DNA of 64,000 bases from Cytobacillus oceanisediminis (GCF_003182355.1 NZ_QGTW01000015.1:1-64000), one strand, 5' to 3'. Positions 35,136-44,207 are shown, counted from the stretch's first letter. Notes: a model not told the origin generated them from the letters alone. A program made the numbers and translations.

Positions 35136-35981
35136 ATGGTCCGCCTTTATACAGATGGCTTGAACATTGGGTATAATGAACGCTTGATAGTGAAAGACCT
35201 TAGTGTCCAGATCCCTGATAAGAAGATCACTACCATTATAGGTCCAAATGGCTGCGGTAAATCCACCCTTCTAAAAGCCATTACCCGGATCATCGCTCAC
35301 CAATCGGGGACCGTAATTTTGGATGGCGAGAACATCTCAAAGGAAAACACGAAGGTCCTTGCCAAGAAAATGGCGATTCTACCGCAAACACCCGAAAGTG
35401 CAAGCGGTTTAACGGTTGGCGAACTGGTTTCTTACGGCCGCTTTCCTTATCAAAAAGGCTTTGGAAGACTAACAAAAAAAGACTATGAAGTTATTGACTG
35501 GGCGCTTGAAGTAACAGGCACCAACGATTTCAAGTACAGACCAGTGGATGCACTTTCGGGCGGACAGCGCCAAAGAGTGTGGATTGCATTGGCTCTGGCA
35601 CAGGAAACAGATATTATTTTCCTTGATGAGCCCACCACCTATTTGGATATGGCACACCAGCTTGAGGTTCTCGAGCTCCTTCAAAAACTGAACCAAGAAC
35701 AGGAACGAACCATTGTGATGGTCCTACATGATTTAAATCAGGCAGCCCGTTTCGCAGACCATATTGTTGCATTAAAAGACGGCGAAATTGTCAAATCAGG
35801 AAGCTATGAAGAAGTCATCACACATGACGTTCTAAGAAAAGTGTTCAATATTGATGCAGTCATTGGACGCGACCCGCGTACAAACAAGCCAATGTGCATA
35901 ACTTATAATCTACTAAAAGGAGAAAATCAACATGAAGAAACTTTTGATCCCGTTTACGATCTTGCTGCTTCTGCTTATTAG
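35136..35981 (+). CDS. yusV: ferric-siderophore ABC ATPase (YusV/FecE-like)
   Basis: A 281-residue ATPase for iron-siderophore import. Walker A is GPNGCGKST near 36, the signature LSGGQRQR near 139, Walker B IIFLDEPTTYLD near 160 and the switch His in MVLHDLNQAARF. The last ~16 codons run into the next gene (50-bp overlap), giving an unusual tail (HEETFDPVYDLAASAY). It heads the Fur-controlled operon. B. subtilis YusV serves several siderophore permeases, so sharing is possible. Confidence 0.9.
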   Translation: MVRLYTDGLNIGYNERLIVKDLSVQIPDKKITTIIGPNGCGKSTLLKAITRIIAHQSGTVILDGENISKENTKVLAKKMAILPQTPESASGLTVGELVSYGRFPYQKGFGRLTKKDYEVIDWALEVTGTNDFKYRPVDALSGGQRQRVWIALALAQETDIIFLDEPTTYLDMAHQLEVLELLQKLNQEQERTIVMVLHDLNQAARFADHIVALKDGEIVKSGSYEEVITHDVLRKVFNIDAVIGRDPRTNKPMCITYNLLKGENQHEETFDPVYDLAASAY

Positions 35982-36858
35982 CGCCTGCGGCAATACTGAG
36001 CAAGGAGAATCCAAAGAAGCTGAACCTAAAGAAGATAAAAAATCAGGCACCTTTACTTATGAGTCAGAAACTGGACCGGTCGAAGTCCCTGCTGATCCTA
36101 AGCGAGTTGTCCTCCTTTCCGGCTTTACAGGAAATGTAATGCAGTTGGGCGTAAATATCGTTGGAGTGGATACATGGTCCAAGAATAACCCTCGTTTTAA
36201 AGAAGAATTGAAAGATGCTGAAGAAGTATCCGAAGATAACCTGGAAAAAATAATTGAATTGGAACCAGACTTAATCATTGCGCTATCTACTGTAAAAAAC
36301 TACGATAAACTTAAGGAAATTGCACCAACTGTAACTTATACATGGGGTAAATTAGATTATCTGTCACAGCATGAGGAGATCGGCAAGCTTCTTAATAAAG
36401 AAGAAGAAGCAAAAAAATGGGTGGCAGACTTCAAACAGCGTGCTGAAGCAGCTGGTGAAGACATCCGTGCAAAAATTGGAGAAGATGCAACCGTTTCTGT
36501 ATTTGAGATTTTTGATAAACAGCTTTACGTGTTTGGTGATAACTGGGCACGCGGAACAGAAATCCTGTACCAGGCAATGGACTTAAAAATGCCTGAAAAA
36601 GTTAAGGAAATGGCTCTAAAAGATGGCTATTACGCTATTTCTACAGAAGTCCTTCCAGAGTATGCCGGAGATTACATTGTTCTGAGCAAATACGCTGAAG
36701 CTGACCATTCGTTCCAGGAAACTGATACGTACAAAAATATCCCTGCTGTAAAAAATAATCGCGTCTTTGAAATGGAAGGCAATGGTGCTTCCTTCAGTGA
36801 TCCAATTACACTTGATGCACAGCTGGAGTTCTTTAAAGAATCATTTTTAGGAAAGTAA
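35932..36858 (+). CDS. yfiY: ferric-siderophore-binding lipoprotein (YfiY/FecB-like)
   Basis: A 308-residue periplasmic-binding-fold protein. The signal peptide MKKLLIPFTILLLLLISAC ends at a lipobox Cys, so it is membrane anchored. The mature part has the class III pattern: VPADPKRVVLLSGFTGNVMQLG, then LEKIIELEPDLIIAL and the final AQLEFFKESFLGK. GGAG lies ahead of the ATG inside the ATPase gene, so translation is coupled. The hydroxamate (schizokinen/arthrobactin) type is suggested by similarity to YfiY but not proven. Confidence 0.88.
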   Translation: MKKLLIPFTILLLLLISACGNTEQGESKEAEPKEDKKSGTFTYESETGPVEVPADPKRVVLLSGFTGNVMQLGVNIVGVDTWSKNNPRFKEELKDAEEVSEDNLEKIIELEPDLIIALSTVKNYDKLKEIAPTVTYTWGKLDYLSQHEEIGKLLNKEEEAKKWVADFKQRAEAAGEDIRAKIGEDATVSVFEIFDKQLYVFGDNWARGTEILYQAMDLKMPEKVKEMALKDGYYAISTEVLPEYAGDYIVLSKYAEADHSFQETDTYKNIPAVKNNRVFEMEGNGASFSDPITLDAQLEFFKESFLGK

Positions 36859-37081
36859 TACTTAAGGAGGGATTCTTATATTTGGGAATTCCTCTTTCCT
36901 ATTTAGAAAAGCCCTAGCGCCTTGCCCACGGGGGTATGACCTGGAGCTAGACAGTTATCGAAGTACAAAGATATAAATTCTGATATTATTAAAAAAGCAC
37001 AAGGAGCCGCCTCTTTGTTGGAGCAAGACAGATTTCGTAGTTTAAGGCAGTTCTGATCCCATAAAGAAAGATGAGAGTACA
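36859..37081. repeat. dispersed-repeat remnant inside the siderophore operon
   Basis: The minus strand of 36908-36960 reads CTGTCTAGCTCCAGGTCATA, then a GTGGGCAAGGCGCTAGGGC end. I recall this as a variant of a common intergenic repeat in Bacillus-type genomes. It separates yfiY from the permeases by 223 bp where such operons are normally tight. A short coding-like tail (SLLEQDRFRSLRQF, 37010-37052) follows. Confidence 0.4.
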
Positions 37082-38089
37082 ATGACAAAAGATGCTCAAC
37101 CCTTCATTCCATTTATTAAACTCACCGCAGGCTTTGTTATCTTTGCAGGCATGTTTGTGGCCGCGTGTGTGTTTGGGGCAGCGGATGTTACGGTCAGAGA
37201 TGTTTGGCTGGCGCTTACTTCCAATGCTTCCGGAGAAAAAATTTCGATTATTCGTGAAATCCGTCTGCCTCGTGAAATTGCTGCCATTTTCGTTGGAGCT
37301 GCGCTTAGCATTTCCGGGGCCATTATGCAGGGAATGACAAGAAATCCTCTTGCTGATCCAGGACTGCTCGGATTAACGGCTGGAGCAAATGCTGCACTTG
37401 CATTAACTCTTGTTCTAATTCCCTCAGCAAATTACATAGGGATTCTGTTTGCCTGTTTTATCGGTGCAGCCGTCGGAGCTGGGTTGGTTTTCGGCATTGG
37501 CGCCATGAAAAAAGGAGGTTTTTCTCCTATTCGGATCGTATTGGCCGGAGCTGCGGTTTCTGCCTTCCTTTTTGCAATAGCAGAAGGAGTCGGCATCTAT
37601 TTTAAAATTTCAAAAGATGTCAGCATGTGGACTGCTGGCGGAATCATCGGCACATCCTGGAACCAGCTGCAGGTGATTGTTCCAGTCATTTCCTTTGGCA
37701 TTCTTTTTACTCTTTTTCTGTCCAAGCAGCTGACTATTTTAAGCTTAAATGAGGAAGTGGCTGTAGGCTTGGGACAAAATACCACTCAGATTAAGACGAT
37801 TCTGTTCATCTTAGTGACCCTGCTTGCAGGAGCATCCGTTGCACTGGTCGGCAATATGGCTTTTATCGGGCTGATGGTGCCTCATATTGTCCGTGCTATT
37901 GTAGGTACCGATTATCGTTATATTCTTCCCATGTCCGCACTCACAGGAGCTTCTTTTATGCTTCTGGCCGATACACTCGGCAGAACCATTAATGCTCCTT
38001 ATGAAACACCCGTTGCGGCTATTATTGCAGTAATGGGGCTTCCTTTCTTCCTGTTCATCGTGCATAAAGGAGGTAAGGCTTTCTCATGA
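37082..38089 (+). CDS. yfiZ: ferric-siderophore ABC permease 1 (FecCD family)
   Basis: A 335-residue membrane protein with about 10 helices. The FecCD signatures IREIRLPREIAAIFVGAALSISG and AGASVALVGNMAFIGLMVPHIVRA are present, as are MQGMTRNPLADPGLLGLTAGAN and DTLGRTINAPYETPV. It forms a heterodimer with the next permease, which its stop codon overlaps by four bases. Confidence 0.9.
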   Translation: MTKDAQPFIPFIKLTAGFVIFAGMFVAACVFGAADVTVRDVWLALTSNASGEKISIIREIRLPREIAAIFVGAALSISGAIMQGMTRNPLADPGLLGLTAGANAALALTLVLIPSANYIGILFACFIGAAVGAGLVFGIGAMKKGGFSPIRIVLAGAAVSAFLFAIAEGVGIYFKISKDVSMWTAGGIIGTSWNQLQVIVPVISFGILFTLFLSKQLTILSLNEEVAVGLGQNTTQIKTILFILVTLLAGASVALVGNMAFIGLMVPHIVRAIVGTDYRYILPMSALTGASFMLLADTLGRTINAPYETPVAAIIAVMGLPFFLFIVHKGGKAFS

Positions 38090-39093
38090 TCCAGCCAGAG
38101 TTAGTAAAAAAACAGCGAATTTTAATGGCAGTTTTATCAACACTTATTATCGTTACCATTGTTATTGGAATGGGATTAGGCTATGCCTCCCTTTCATATG
38201 ACCGATTAATTCCGACGATACTGGGACAGGGCACATTTAAAGAAGAATTCGTGTTATTTTCCATTCGGCTCCCGCGAGTATTTATCACCGTCCTGGCCGG
38301 CATGGCACTTGCATTATCAGGTGCCATTTTACAAGGGATAACCCGCAATGACCTGGCGGATCCAGGCATTATCGGCATCAATTCTGGTGCTGGTGTTGCT
38401 ATAGCTGTCTTCTTTCTTTTCTTCCCAATCGAAGCTGGCTCTTTTATATACATGCTGCCGCTATGCGCATTTTTCGGTGCATTAATTACAGCCATTCTGA
38501 TCTATGCTTTTTCCTATAAAAGAAGTGAGGGGCTTCAGCCTGTAAAAATGGTGCTGGTTGGGGTCGGATTTTCCATGGCGCTTTCCGGTGTCATGATTGT
38601 CCTGATTTCTGCAGCTGAAAGAGAGAAAGTTGATTTCATTGCTAAATGGCTATCAGGGAATATCTGGGGAACAGATTGGCCGTTCATCTGGGCACTCCTC
38701 CCATGGCTTCTTTTGCTTATACCATTTACTCTTTATAAAGCAAATCGGCTGAATCTATTAAGCCTAAGTGAGCCTGTCGCCATCGGAATAGGGGTATCTA
38801 TTGAAAAAGAACGGATCATCCTTCTGCTTACAGCCGTTGCATTGGCAGCTTCCGCTGTGTCTGTAACCGGCGGAATTGCCTTTATCGGCTTAATTGCGCC
38901 GCACATGGCGAAAGCGCTTGTTGGCCCGCGGAATCAGCTTTTCATTCCGATCGCTATTCTTTTAGGAGGATGGCTTCTATTATTCGCCGACACGCTTGGC
39001 CGAAACCTCGTAGATCCGGACGGCCTCCCTGCCGGCATCATGGTTGCACTGATTGGAGCTCCTTATTTTATGTATTTATTATTAAAAAAATAA
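38086..39093 (+). CDS. yfhA: ferric-siderophore ABC permease 2 (FecCD family)
   Basis: A 335-residue partner of the preceding permease with the same family motifs: SIRLPRVFITVLAGMALALSGAILQG, RNDLADPGIIGINSGAGV, ITGGIAFIGLIAPHMAKALVG-like segment and DTLGRNLVDPDGLPAGIMVALIGAPYFMYLLLKK. ATG overlaps the upstream stop. It ends the operon before the terminator 39109-39139. Confidence 0.9.
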   Translation: MIQPELVKKQRILMAVLSTLIIVTIVIGMGLGYASLSYDRLIPTILGQGTFKEEFVLFSIRLPRVFITVLAGMALALSGAILQGITRNDLADPGIIGINSGAGVAIAVFFLFFPIEAGSFIYMLPLCAFFGALITAILIYAFSYKRSEGLQPVKMVLVGVGFSMALSGVMIVLISAAEREKVDFIAKWLSGNIWGTDWPFIWALLPWLLLLIPFTLYKANRLNLLSLSEPVAIGIGVSIEKERIILLLTAVALAASAVSVTGGIAFIGLIAPHMAKALVGPRNQLFIPIAILLGGWLLLFADTLGRNLVDPDGLPAGIMVALIGAPYFMYLLLKK

Positions 39094-39108
39094 TTTTTCC
39101 TTTATCAG

Positions 39109-39139
39109 AAAGGCTGCATTCCTGGATGCAGCCTTTTAT
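39109..39139 (+). terminator. terminator of the siderophore operon
   Basis: AAGGCTGCAT pairs with ATGCAGCCTTTT around TCCTGG. Confidence 0.8.
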
Positions 39140-39282
39140 CCTTGATTTCCTTTTTAGTACTCCTTACCATAAAAGAGGACATTTACATGACATTCTATTG
39201 TGACATTAAGGTTATCCTCTCTATAAAAGGGGAAAGGGGAATAAAAGTAAGTGACTTACCCATAGGAAAGGACCTAGTTTCC

Positions 39283-39981
39283 ATGGTATATTTTTTAACA
39301 GCCATTTTGATTTTATTTATCACATACGCTATTCTCCCCACTGTACTCATACGAACATTAAATTGGGGAATTGTGAAAGAAATATCGGAGGCCAATGCCA
39401 TTGCTCTAACCTTTGATGACGGCCCTGATCCGAAGTATACTGCCTTCCTGCTTGATGTCTTAAAGAAGCATCATGTTAGGGCAACCTTTTTTGTTGTCGG
39501 GGAAAAAGCTGTTCAAAGGCCTGAGCTGCTTAAAAGAATGCATGCTGAAGGCCATGCAATCGGCATCCATCACTACCGTCATATCTCAAGCTGGATCTTG
39601 GGTCCCGGCTCGTTAAGAAAACAGCTTAACCAAACGAAACAAATTATCGAAAGGGCGATAAATGAAGAGGTCTTTCTCTACCGTCCTCCGTGGGGGCACT
39701 TTAATTTATTTTCCCTTTGGCTCGCCAGAAACTATGAAATTGTTATGTGGACAGGAATATTCCAGGATTGGAAGGTCAAGTATATCCGGAATACTCTTTC
39801 AGTAGCTTTAACAAAAGAAACAAAACCAGGGCGGATTTTTCTCCTTCATGACAGCGGAGAAACCCTGGGAGCTGACGTCAATGCTCCTGAATACATGATT
39901 CGTCATTTGGATGAGTATCTGCAGCAGGCAGCAGAAAAAGGACTACGCTTTGTTACGTTAAAAGAAGGAACTCGGGAGTAA
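39283..39981 (+). CDS. membrane-anchored polysaccharide deacetylase
   Basis: A 232-residue NodB-type enzyme. One N-terminal helix (YFLTAILILFITYAILPTVL) anchors it; the catalytic domain has the motif 1 Asp pair in TFDDGPDPKYT, a motif 2 variant AIGIHHYRHIS, motif 3 RPPWGHFN and a late HDSG. The start at 39283 has AGGAAAGGA upstream; the frame stays open 47 codons earlier, including an ATG at 39187, but that stretch is not family-like. It is first of three tightly spaced genes with a DedA protein and a glycosyltransferase, which suggests work on a membrane-linked glycan or glycolipid. Confidence 0.78.
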   Translation: MVYFLTAILILFITYAILPTVLIRTLNWGIVKEISEANAIALTFDDGPDPKYTAFLLDVLKKHHVRATFFVVGEKAVQRPELLKRMHAEGHAIGIHHYRHISSWILGPGSLRKQLNQTKQIIERAINEEVFLYRPPWGHFNLFSLWLARNYEIVMWTGIFQDWKVKYIRNTLSVALTKETKPGRIFLLHDSGETLGADVNAPEYMIRHLDEYLQQAAEKGLRFVTLKEGTRE

Positions 39982-39987
39982 CTTTCA

Positions 39988-40575
39988 ATGGGTACGGAAA
40001 CAATTATTGAATTCATTTCATCATATGGTTATTGGATCATTTTTTTATTTTTATTTTTCGGGATTGTCGGCATACCCGCTCCCGAGGAATCGCTGTTATT
40101 TCTGATTGGCGTATTAATCGGAAATCATAAGCTTGCCTTTGGACTGTCAGCTTTCAGTGCGGAAATGGGTGTACTGCTCGGCATGCTTGCTGCTTATTGG
40201 ATCGGCAAAAATGCAGGAAAGCCTTTTTTGAGAAAATACGGCAAATATATTGGCATAACGGAAGACCGGTGGAAAAAGGCCGAGAAAAGCTACCTAAACG
40301 ATCATCGGCTGATGATCTTTGCCGGTTTCTATATGCCTGGTATACGCCAAATAAGCCCGTATTTTGCAGGAATTACGAAAGTTCCATTTCATCGGTACTT
40401 CCTTTATTCACTGGCGGGCTCTCTTTGCTGGGTGGTTCCAATTATTGGAGCCGGATATTTTGCTGGAGACCTCTTTCACATTAATCCTAAATACGTCCCC
40501 TATCTTGGGGTACTGTTATTAGCGATCTTCTTAATCTACATGCTTTTTAAATATGTAAAAAATAAAGCTAAGTAA
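39988..40575 (+). CDS. DedA-family membrane protein
   Basis: A 195-residue protein with the DedA core: SYGYWIIFLFLFFGIVGIPAPEESLLFLIG at the start, then GMLAAYWIGKNAGKPFLRKYGKYIGI and RFYMPGIRQISPYFAGI-type loop (FAGFYMPGIRQISPYFAG) carrying the conserved Arg. DedA proteins flip lipid carriers such as undecaprenyl phosphate or phospholipids. It starts 7 bp after the deacetylase and precedes the glycosyltransferase by 19 bp, so lipid-linked substrate recycling for these enzymes is a reasonable inference. Confidence 0.87.
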   Translation: MGTETIIEFISSYGYWIIFLFLFFGIVGIPAPEESLLFLIGVLIGNHKLAFGLSAFSAEMGVLLGMLAAYWIGKNAGKPFLRKYGKYIGITEDRWKKAEKSYLNDHRLMIFAGFYMPGIRQISPYFAGITKVPFHRYFLYSLAGSLCWVVPIIGAGYFAGDLFHINPKYVPYLGVLLLAIFLIYMLFKYVKNKAK

Positions 40576-40593
40576 AGGGAAAGGAGGGCCAAT

Positions 40594-41742
40594 ATGAAGG
40601 TTCTGCTGCTGCCATTATTCCAATTTCCTACCGGACATTTAAAGGTTGCCGATACAATCGAGGAACACATCCAGAAACAATATCCTGATGCAGACATTAA
40701 AGTAGTCGACTTTTTAAACTATTGCAGCGACAAGCTTGAAAAGCTTGTGTCCGGAATCTATTTAAAAGGATTTCTCGGAGCGCCTTTCCTTTACAGGGCT
40801 TTATACTACACCATTATGTACAAGCAGCATCCATTTAAAATGCAGCCCGATTTGCAGGTTTTATCTTATTACTTTGAAAGAAAAATGCAGAAGTTCCTTG
40901 AAGAGGAAAAGCCCGATTTAGTCTTCTGCACTCATTCCTTTCCATCCGGAATCATCAGCTCATTAAAGCAGAAAGGGCGCTACAAGAATATCACAGCAGT
41001 GAATGTGTACACAGATTTTTTTATTAATGATATATGGGGCAAGCAAGGGATTGACTATCATTTCGTTCCCCATCATGAAGCAAAGGAAGAATTAACAAGG
41101 AAGCATCACCTGCCTGGTGAAAACATTTTTGTCACAGGAATTCCTGTAAGCACAACGTATCAGTTCCCCTCACCTCATAAAGCAGAACAAATTCGCCATG
41201 TTCTGGTTGCCGGGGGAAACAGCGGTTTAGTGAACTCATTCGATCTAATTGGTGCTATGCAAAAACTTCCTCATATTCAGTTCGGGATCCTTTGCGGAAA
41301 TAATGAAGAACTCTTCGCGGAACTTCAAAAGCTGGATTCCGAGCAAATTATACCTATTGGATATATCCATGATCCTCATGAATTAAACAAGCTATATGAC
41401 GAAGCGGATGCCATCATGACCAAACCAGGCGGCGTTACTATAAGTGAAGCCCTCCAAAAAAGACTGCCCATCCTGATTCACACTTCCCTTCCAGGGCAGG
41501 AGGAAATCAACATGGATTTTCTGCTGGAAAAGAAGCTGGCTATCGTCATCAATAATGACCAAATGATTAAACAGCTTAAAGATGAGGCAGCTATTCTTGC
41601 TTTAAGGAAAAACATTGATGCCTATCTGAAAGAAATCACTTGTCCGCTGGAGACTGCCATACACACTGCAATTAAAAATAAAGGCAGAAAAAGTGCTGAG
41701 CCAGTTCATTCTTTAAAAGCCATTCCTACGGTATATCATTAA
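40594..41742 (+). CDS. glycosyltransferase, MGDG synthase/UgtP-like
   Basis: A 382-residue GT28-family enzyme. The N-terminal MGDG-synthase-type domain opens LLLPLFQFPTGHLKVADTI with YPDADIKVVDFLNY; the nucleotide-sugar site is in the C-terminal half (HVLVAGGNSGLVNSFD, then ADAIMTKPGGVTISEALQ). Relatives transfer glucose or galactose to diacylglycerol, as UgtP does, or GlcNAc as MurG does. GGAGG precedes the ATG. It ends the deacetylase-DedA operon at a clear terminator. Confidence 0.85.
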   Translation: MKVLLLPLFQFPTGHLKVADTIEEHIQKQYPDADIKVVDFLNYCSDKLEKLVSGIYLKGFLGAPFLYRALYYTIMYKQHPFKMQPDLQVLSYYFERKMQKFLEEEKPDLVFCTHSFPSGIISSLKQKGRYKNITAVNVYTDFFINDIWGKQGIDYHFVPHHEAKEELTRKHHLPGENIFVTGIPVSTTYQFPSPHKAEQIRHVLVAGGNSGLVNSFDLIGAMQKLPHIQFGILCGNNEELFAELQKLDSEQIIPIGYIHDPHELNKLYDEADAIMTKPGGVTISEALQKRLPILIHTSLPGQEEINMDFLLEKKLAIVINNDQMIKQLKDEAAILALRKNIDAYLKEITCPLETAIHTAIKNKGRKSAEPVHSLKAIPTVYH

Positions 41743-41770
41743 CAGCCTGGAGATTCCAGGCTGTTTTTTT
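41741..41770 (+). terminator. terminator of the glycosyltransferase operon
   Basis: AACAGCCTGGA pairs with TCCAGGCTGTT, followed by a T run. Confidence 0.9.
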
Positions 41771-41872
41771 ACATACTTTTTCTTAGCATCGGGCACCCTA
41801 ATAAATTCAGTTATAGAAACTGCCTCCATTGTCCATACTTAATATGGAAAATGCATAGAAAGAGGAGTAAAG

Positions 41873-42589
41873 ATGAGAAAGTATACGGTTATTTTATTAA
41901 GTGCTATCCTTCTTGGCGGCTGTTCCATGGAAAAAGAAAGCAGGAAAAGCGAAAACAAAATTCCATTAGAGGTTTCAATTCTGACCCCCGAAACAATCTC
42001 CTCCCATGAGGAAATAACTTTAAAAGCACTTGTTACACAGGGAGAAGAAAAAGTAACGGATGCTAATGATGTTGTTTTTGAAGTATGGCAATCTGGGCGG
42101 AATGACCGGGAAATGCTCAATGCTGAACACCATGGCGATGGCATCTATTCAGCTAAAAAGAGGTTTTCTGAAAATGGACATTACTTTGTTGTAGCCCACG
42201 TCACAGCAAGAAATATGCACAGCATGCCGACAAAGCAAGTCATTGCCGGTACACCTGAAAATACTGTTGTCTTTCAGGAGGAAGATCATCCACATAGCCA
42301 TATTTCGATAAACCTGAAAACAGATGGGGACCTTAAACAAAGCAAGAAAGCTAAATTAACGGCTAAAATCCTGAAGGAAGGCCAGCCTTTAACCAATGCA
42401 AATGTTAGTTTTGAAGTCTGGCAGGATGGACAGCAGCAATCTGAATATATAGAAGCTTCGGAAAGCATCTCGGGTGAATATCAAGCAAGTAAGTCTTTTT
42501 CAAAATCAGGTTCTTACAATATTAAAGTTCACGTAACTAAAGAAGAAATTCATGAACACCAACTCAGCCAATTAACAATAAATCCATAA
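41873..42589 (+). CDS. lipoprotein with two YtkA/FixH-like domains
   Basis: A 238-residue lipoprotein. The signal peptide ends in LLGGC, so it is anchored outside the membrane. Two repeats of a ~95-residue immunoglobulin-like YtkA domain follow (about 32-130 and 140-236); each has NA(D/N)VxFEVWQ(S/D)G and GxYxAxKxFSxxGxYxxxxHVT. A His-rich spot (DHPHSHI) lies in the linker. YtkA-type domains occur near cytochrome oxidase and copper handling proteins; a metal or redox role is inferred only. Single gene with terminator. Confidence 0.82.
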   Translation: MRKYTVILLSAILLGGCSMEKESRKSENKIPLEVSILTPETISSHEEITLKALVTQGEEKVTDANDVVFEVWQSGRNDREMLNAEHHGDGIYSAKKRFSENGHYFVVAHVTARNMHSMPTKQVIAGTPENTVVFQEEDHPHSHISINLKTDGDLKQSKKAKLTAKILKEGQPLTNANVSFEVWQDGQQQSEYIEASESISGEYQASKSFSKSGSYNIKVHVTKEEIHEHQLSQLTINP

Positions 42590-42599
42590 AAATAACAAA

Positions 42600-42624
42600 A
42601 AAGCTGGAAAATCCAGCTTTTTTT
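42600..42624 (+). terminator. terminator of the YtkA lipoprotein gene
   Basis: AAGCTGGA pairs with TCCAGCTT, followed by TTTTT. The palindrome repeat copy 2 begins two bases after it. Confidence 0.85.
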
Positions 42625-42625
42625 G

Positions 42626-42647
42626 TTCAATCAAACGTTTGATTGAT
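42626..42647. repeat. 22-bp palindrome, copy 2
   Basis: TCAATCAAACGTTTGATTGA core intact; only the last outer base differs. It follows the terminator directly. Confidence 0.85.
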
Positions 42648-43031
42648 TTTATCAACCACACCTCTTCTTAAAGGATTTAGGTTATGATCACTATTCGGTC
42701 TGGAGTGTTCTAGTTCCGGTGAAAGCCCCCTATCTAAGTTTATTTCAGCCATATTGGCGTCCTTTAAAAGTTAAGTTTGAACTGCTTTCTCATACTTGCG
42801 TGCAACGCCCAACTATGCTTTTTTCAGCTTTTATGCACCACTTCCCACTCTACCGTCTGTTAAAAACTTAGGATGTGTACAGATGGGAAATCAAGATGTA
42901 GCAAAAACCGGAACCGGTTGGTCAGATTCCCGATAATGGTCGCGAACATGTGAATTTGTAAAACGGCTTCTCCATTAAATGTTTTAAACAGAACCATCCC
43001 GGGAAAGAATCTTTACATAGGAGGGTATAAC
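42648..43031. other. intergenic region
   Basis: No gene or RNA recognised. It contains one TTTTATGCACCACTTCCCACT stretch (42818-42839) reminiscent of the 20-bp repeat family elsewhere, and a GGAGG site for the gene at 43032. Confidence 0.4.
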
Positions 43032-43712
43032 ATGTCAAAAGTTTTAGCTGTATTATCAAGCGGTTATAAAGACGAAGAAAATAACTATCATACAGGCTGG
43101 TGGGGAGAAGAACTTTTCGCTCCGCTGCAGGCCCTCGAAAACGCAGGCCATCAAGTAGACCTTGCCTCCCCCCTAGGCGGAAAGCCTGAAATCGATAAAA
43201 TGAGTATCGGTGAGGAATATGATTCTCAAGGAACTTATAAGGCTCTTTATGAATCAGGACGTGCCGATGATACACAAAAACTATCAGAGGTTAATCCGAA
43301 TCATTATGATGTGGTCCTTGTTGTAGGGGGGCACGGTGCCATGTATGACCTGGCCAAGAATGCTGACCTTCACAACATCATCAATAAAATTTATGATAAC
43401 GGCGGAATCATTGCAGCCGAATGCCACGGTCCGGCACCACTGATCTGGACAACCCGCCCGGACGGCAAAAGCATTATCACCGGTAAAAAAGTAACAGGCT
43501 ACCCAGACGAAATCGAACCGGAAGGCCTGCTTGACATCCTCCCGTTCAGCCTCGAACAGGAAATGCGCAATATTGCCGAATACGACCAGGGTGACTTAAA
43601 CAAGCCGGCATATGCCGTGTGGGCAGATGATCAAATCGTCACGAGCCGCGACCCGTTTTCTTCTGAATTAATGGGCGAAGAGCTGGTGAAGGCTTTGAAA
43701 AACAAAGGGTAA
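43032..43712 (+). CDS. DJ-1/PfpI-family protein (Hsp31-like glutamine amidotransferase fold)
   Basis: A 226-residue cytosolic protein. The nucleophile elbow Cys lies in AAECHGPAPLIW near residue 136, with VVGGHGAMYDLA before it and the family opening GYKDEENNYHTGWWGEEL. Members are glyoxalase III, chaperone or deglycase proteins that protect against reactive carbonyls (Hsp31/YraA group). Given the fructosamine operon in the same window a carbonyl-stress role fits, but the two loci are not linked. AGGAGGG precedes the ATG. Confidence 0.88.
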   Translation: MSKVLAVLSSGYKDEENNYHTGWWGEELFAPLQALENAGHQVDLASPLGGKPEIDKMSIGEEYDSQGTYKALYESGRADDTQKLSEVNPNHYDVVLVVGGHGAMYDLAKNADLHNIINKIYDNGGIIAAECHGPAPLIWTTRPDGKSIITGKKVTGYPDEIEPEGLLDILPFSLEQEMRNIAEYDQGDLNKPAYAVWADDQIVTSRDPFSSELMGEELVKALKNKG

Positions 43713-43750
43713 AGAGAAAAACTCGTCAATTTGGCGAGTTTTTCTCTTTA
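43712..43750 (+). terminator. terminator after the DJ-1 family gene
   Basis: AAAGAGAAAAACTCG pairs with CGAGTTTTTCTCTTT around a short loop. Confidence 0.85.
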
Positions 43751-44207
43751 TATGATACAGTTTCTCCAATACAACAGAGCCTGATTTCTTTATATTTGCA
43801 TTAGCAGTCAAATTAAGGATCTTATTGATAAGGATATAGGGGAGAACACGGATTTGTATCCGCGAGTAAACGAAAACCGGATCCGAACATCGATTTCAGT
43901 CGTGTTTCCAGTCAAAATGTGCACCTCGGCCGGTACGTAAAATCACTAACAACAGAACTCACTCCCGGCAATGTTGAAACCTTCATTACTGGCAGCCTGG
44001 ATATATCCTTGTCTTCCTCTCCGCAAAATTTTACTATGTTGCGAGCTTATCTTATACACAAATATGAGATGCCATTCTTTACGTCATTCATATTTCAGCC
44101 TGCCCCCACCTTTAAAGGTGAAATAGAAAGGTTATATAACCGTTGATGCTGGATATTAGCAATTGCAGGTCATACACTGACAATTTACTAATAATCCCAC
44201 TTAAAAT
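43751..44207. other. intergenic region at the end of the gas vesicle cluster
   Basis: No gene recognised and no clear minus-strand terminator for the gas vesicle operon. Open frames here lack ribosome sites. Confidence 0.4.

Noticed and set aside
42648..43031. Possible regulatory RNA upstream of the DJ-1 family gene
   Set aside because: Long leader-like gap, but no known riboswitch motif or strong hairpin-plus-T pattern was seen.
43858..44146. Open frames before the gas vesicle cluster end
   Set aside because: No ribosome binding site, no recognisable domain and poor codon pattern.
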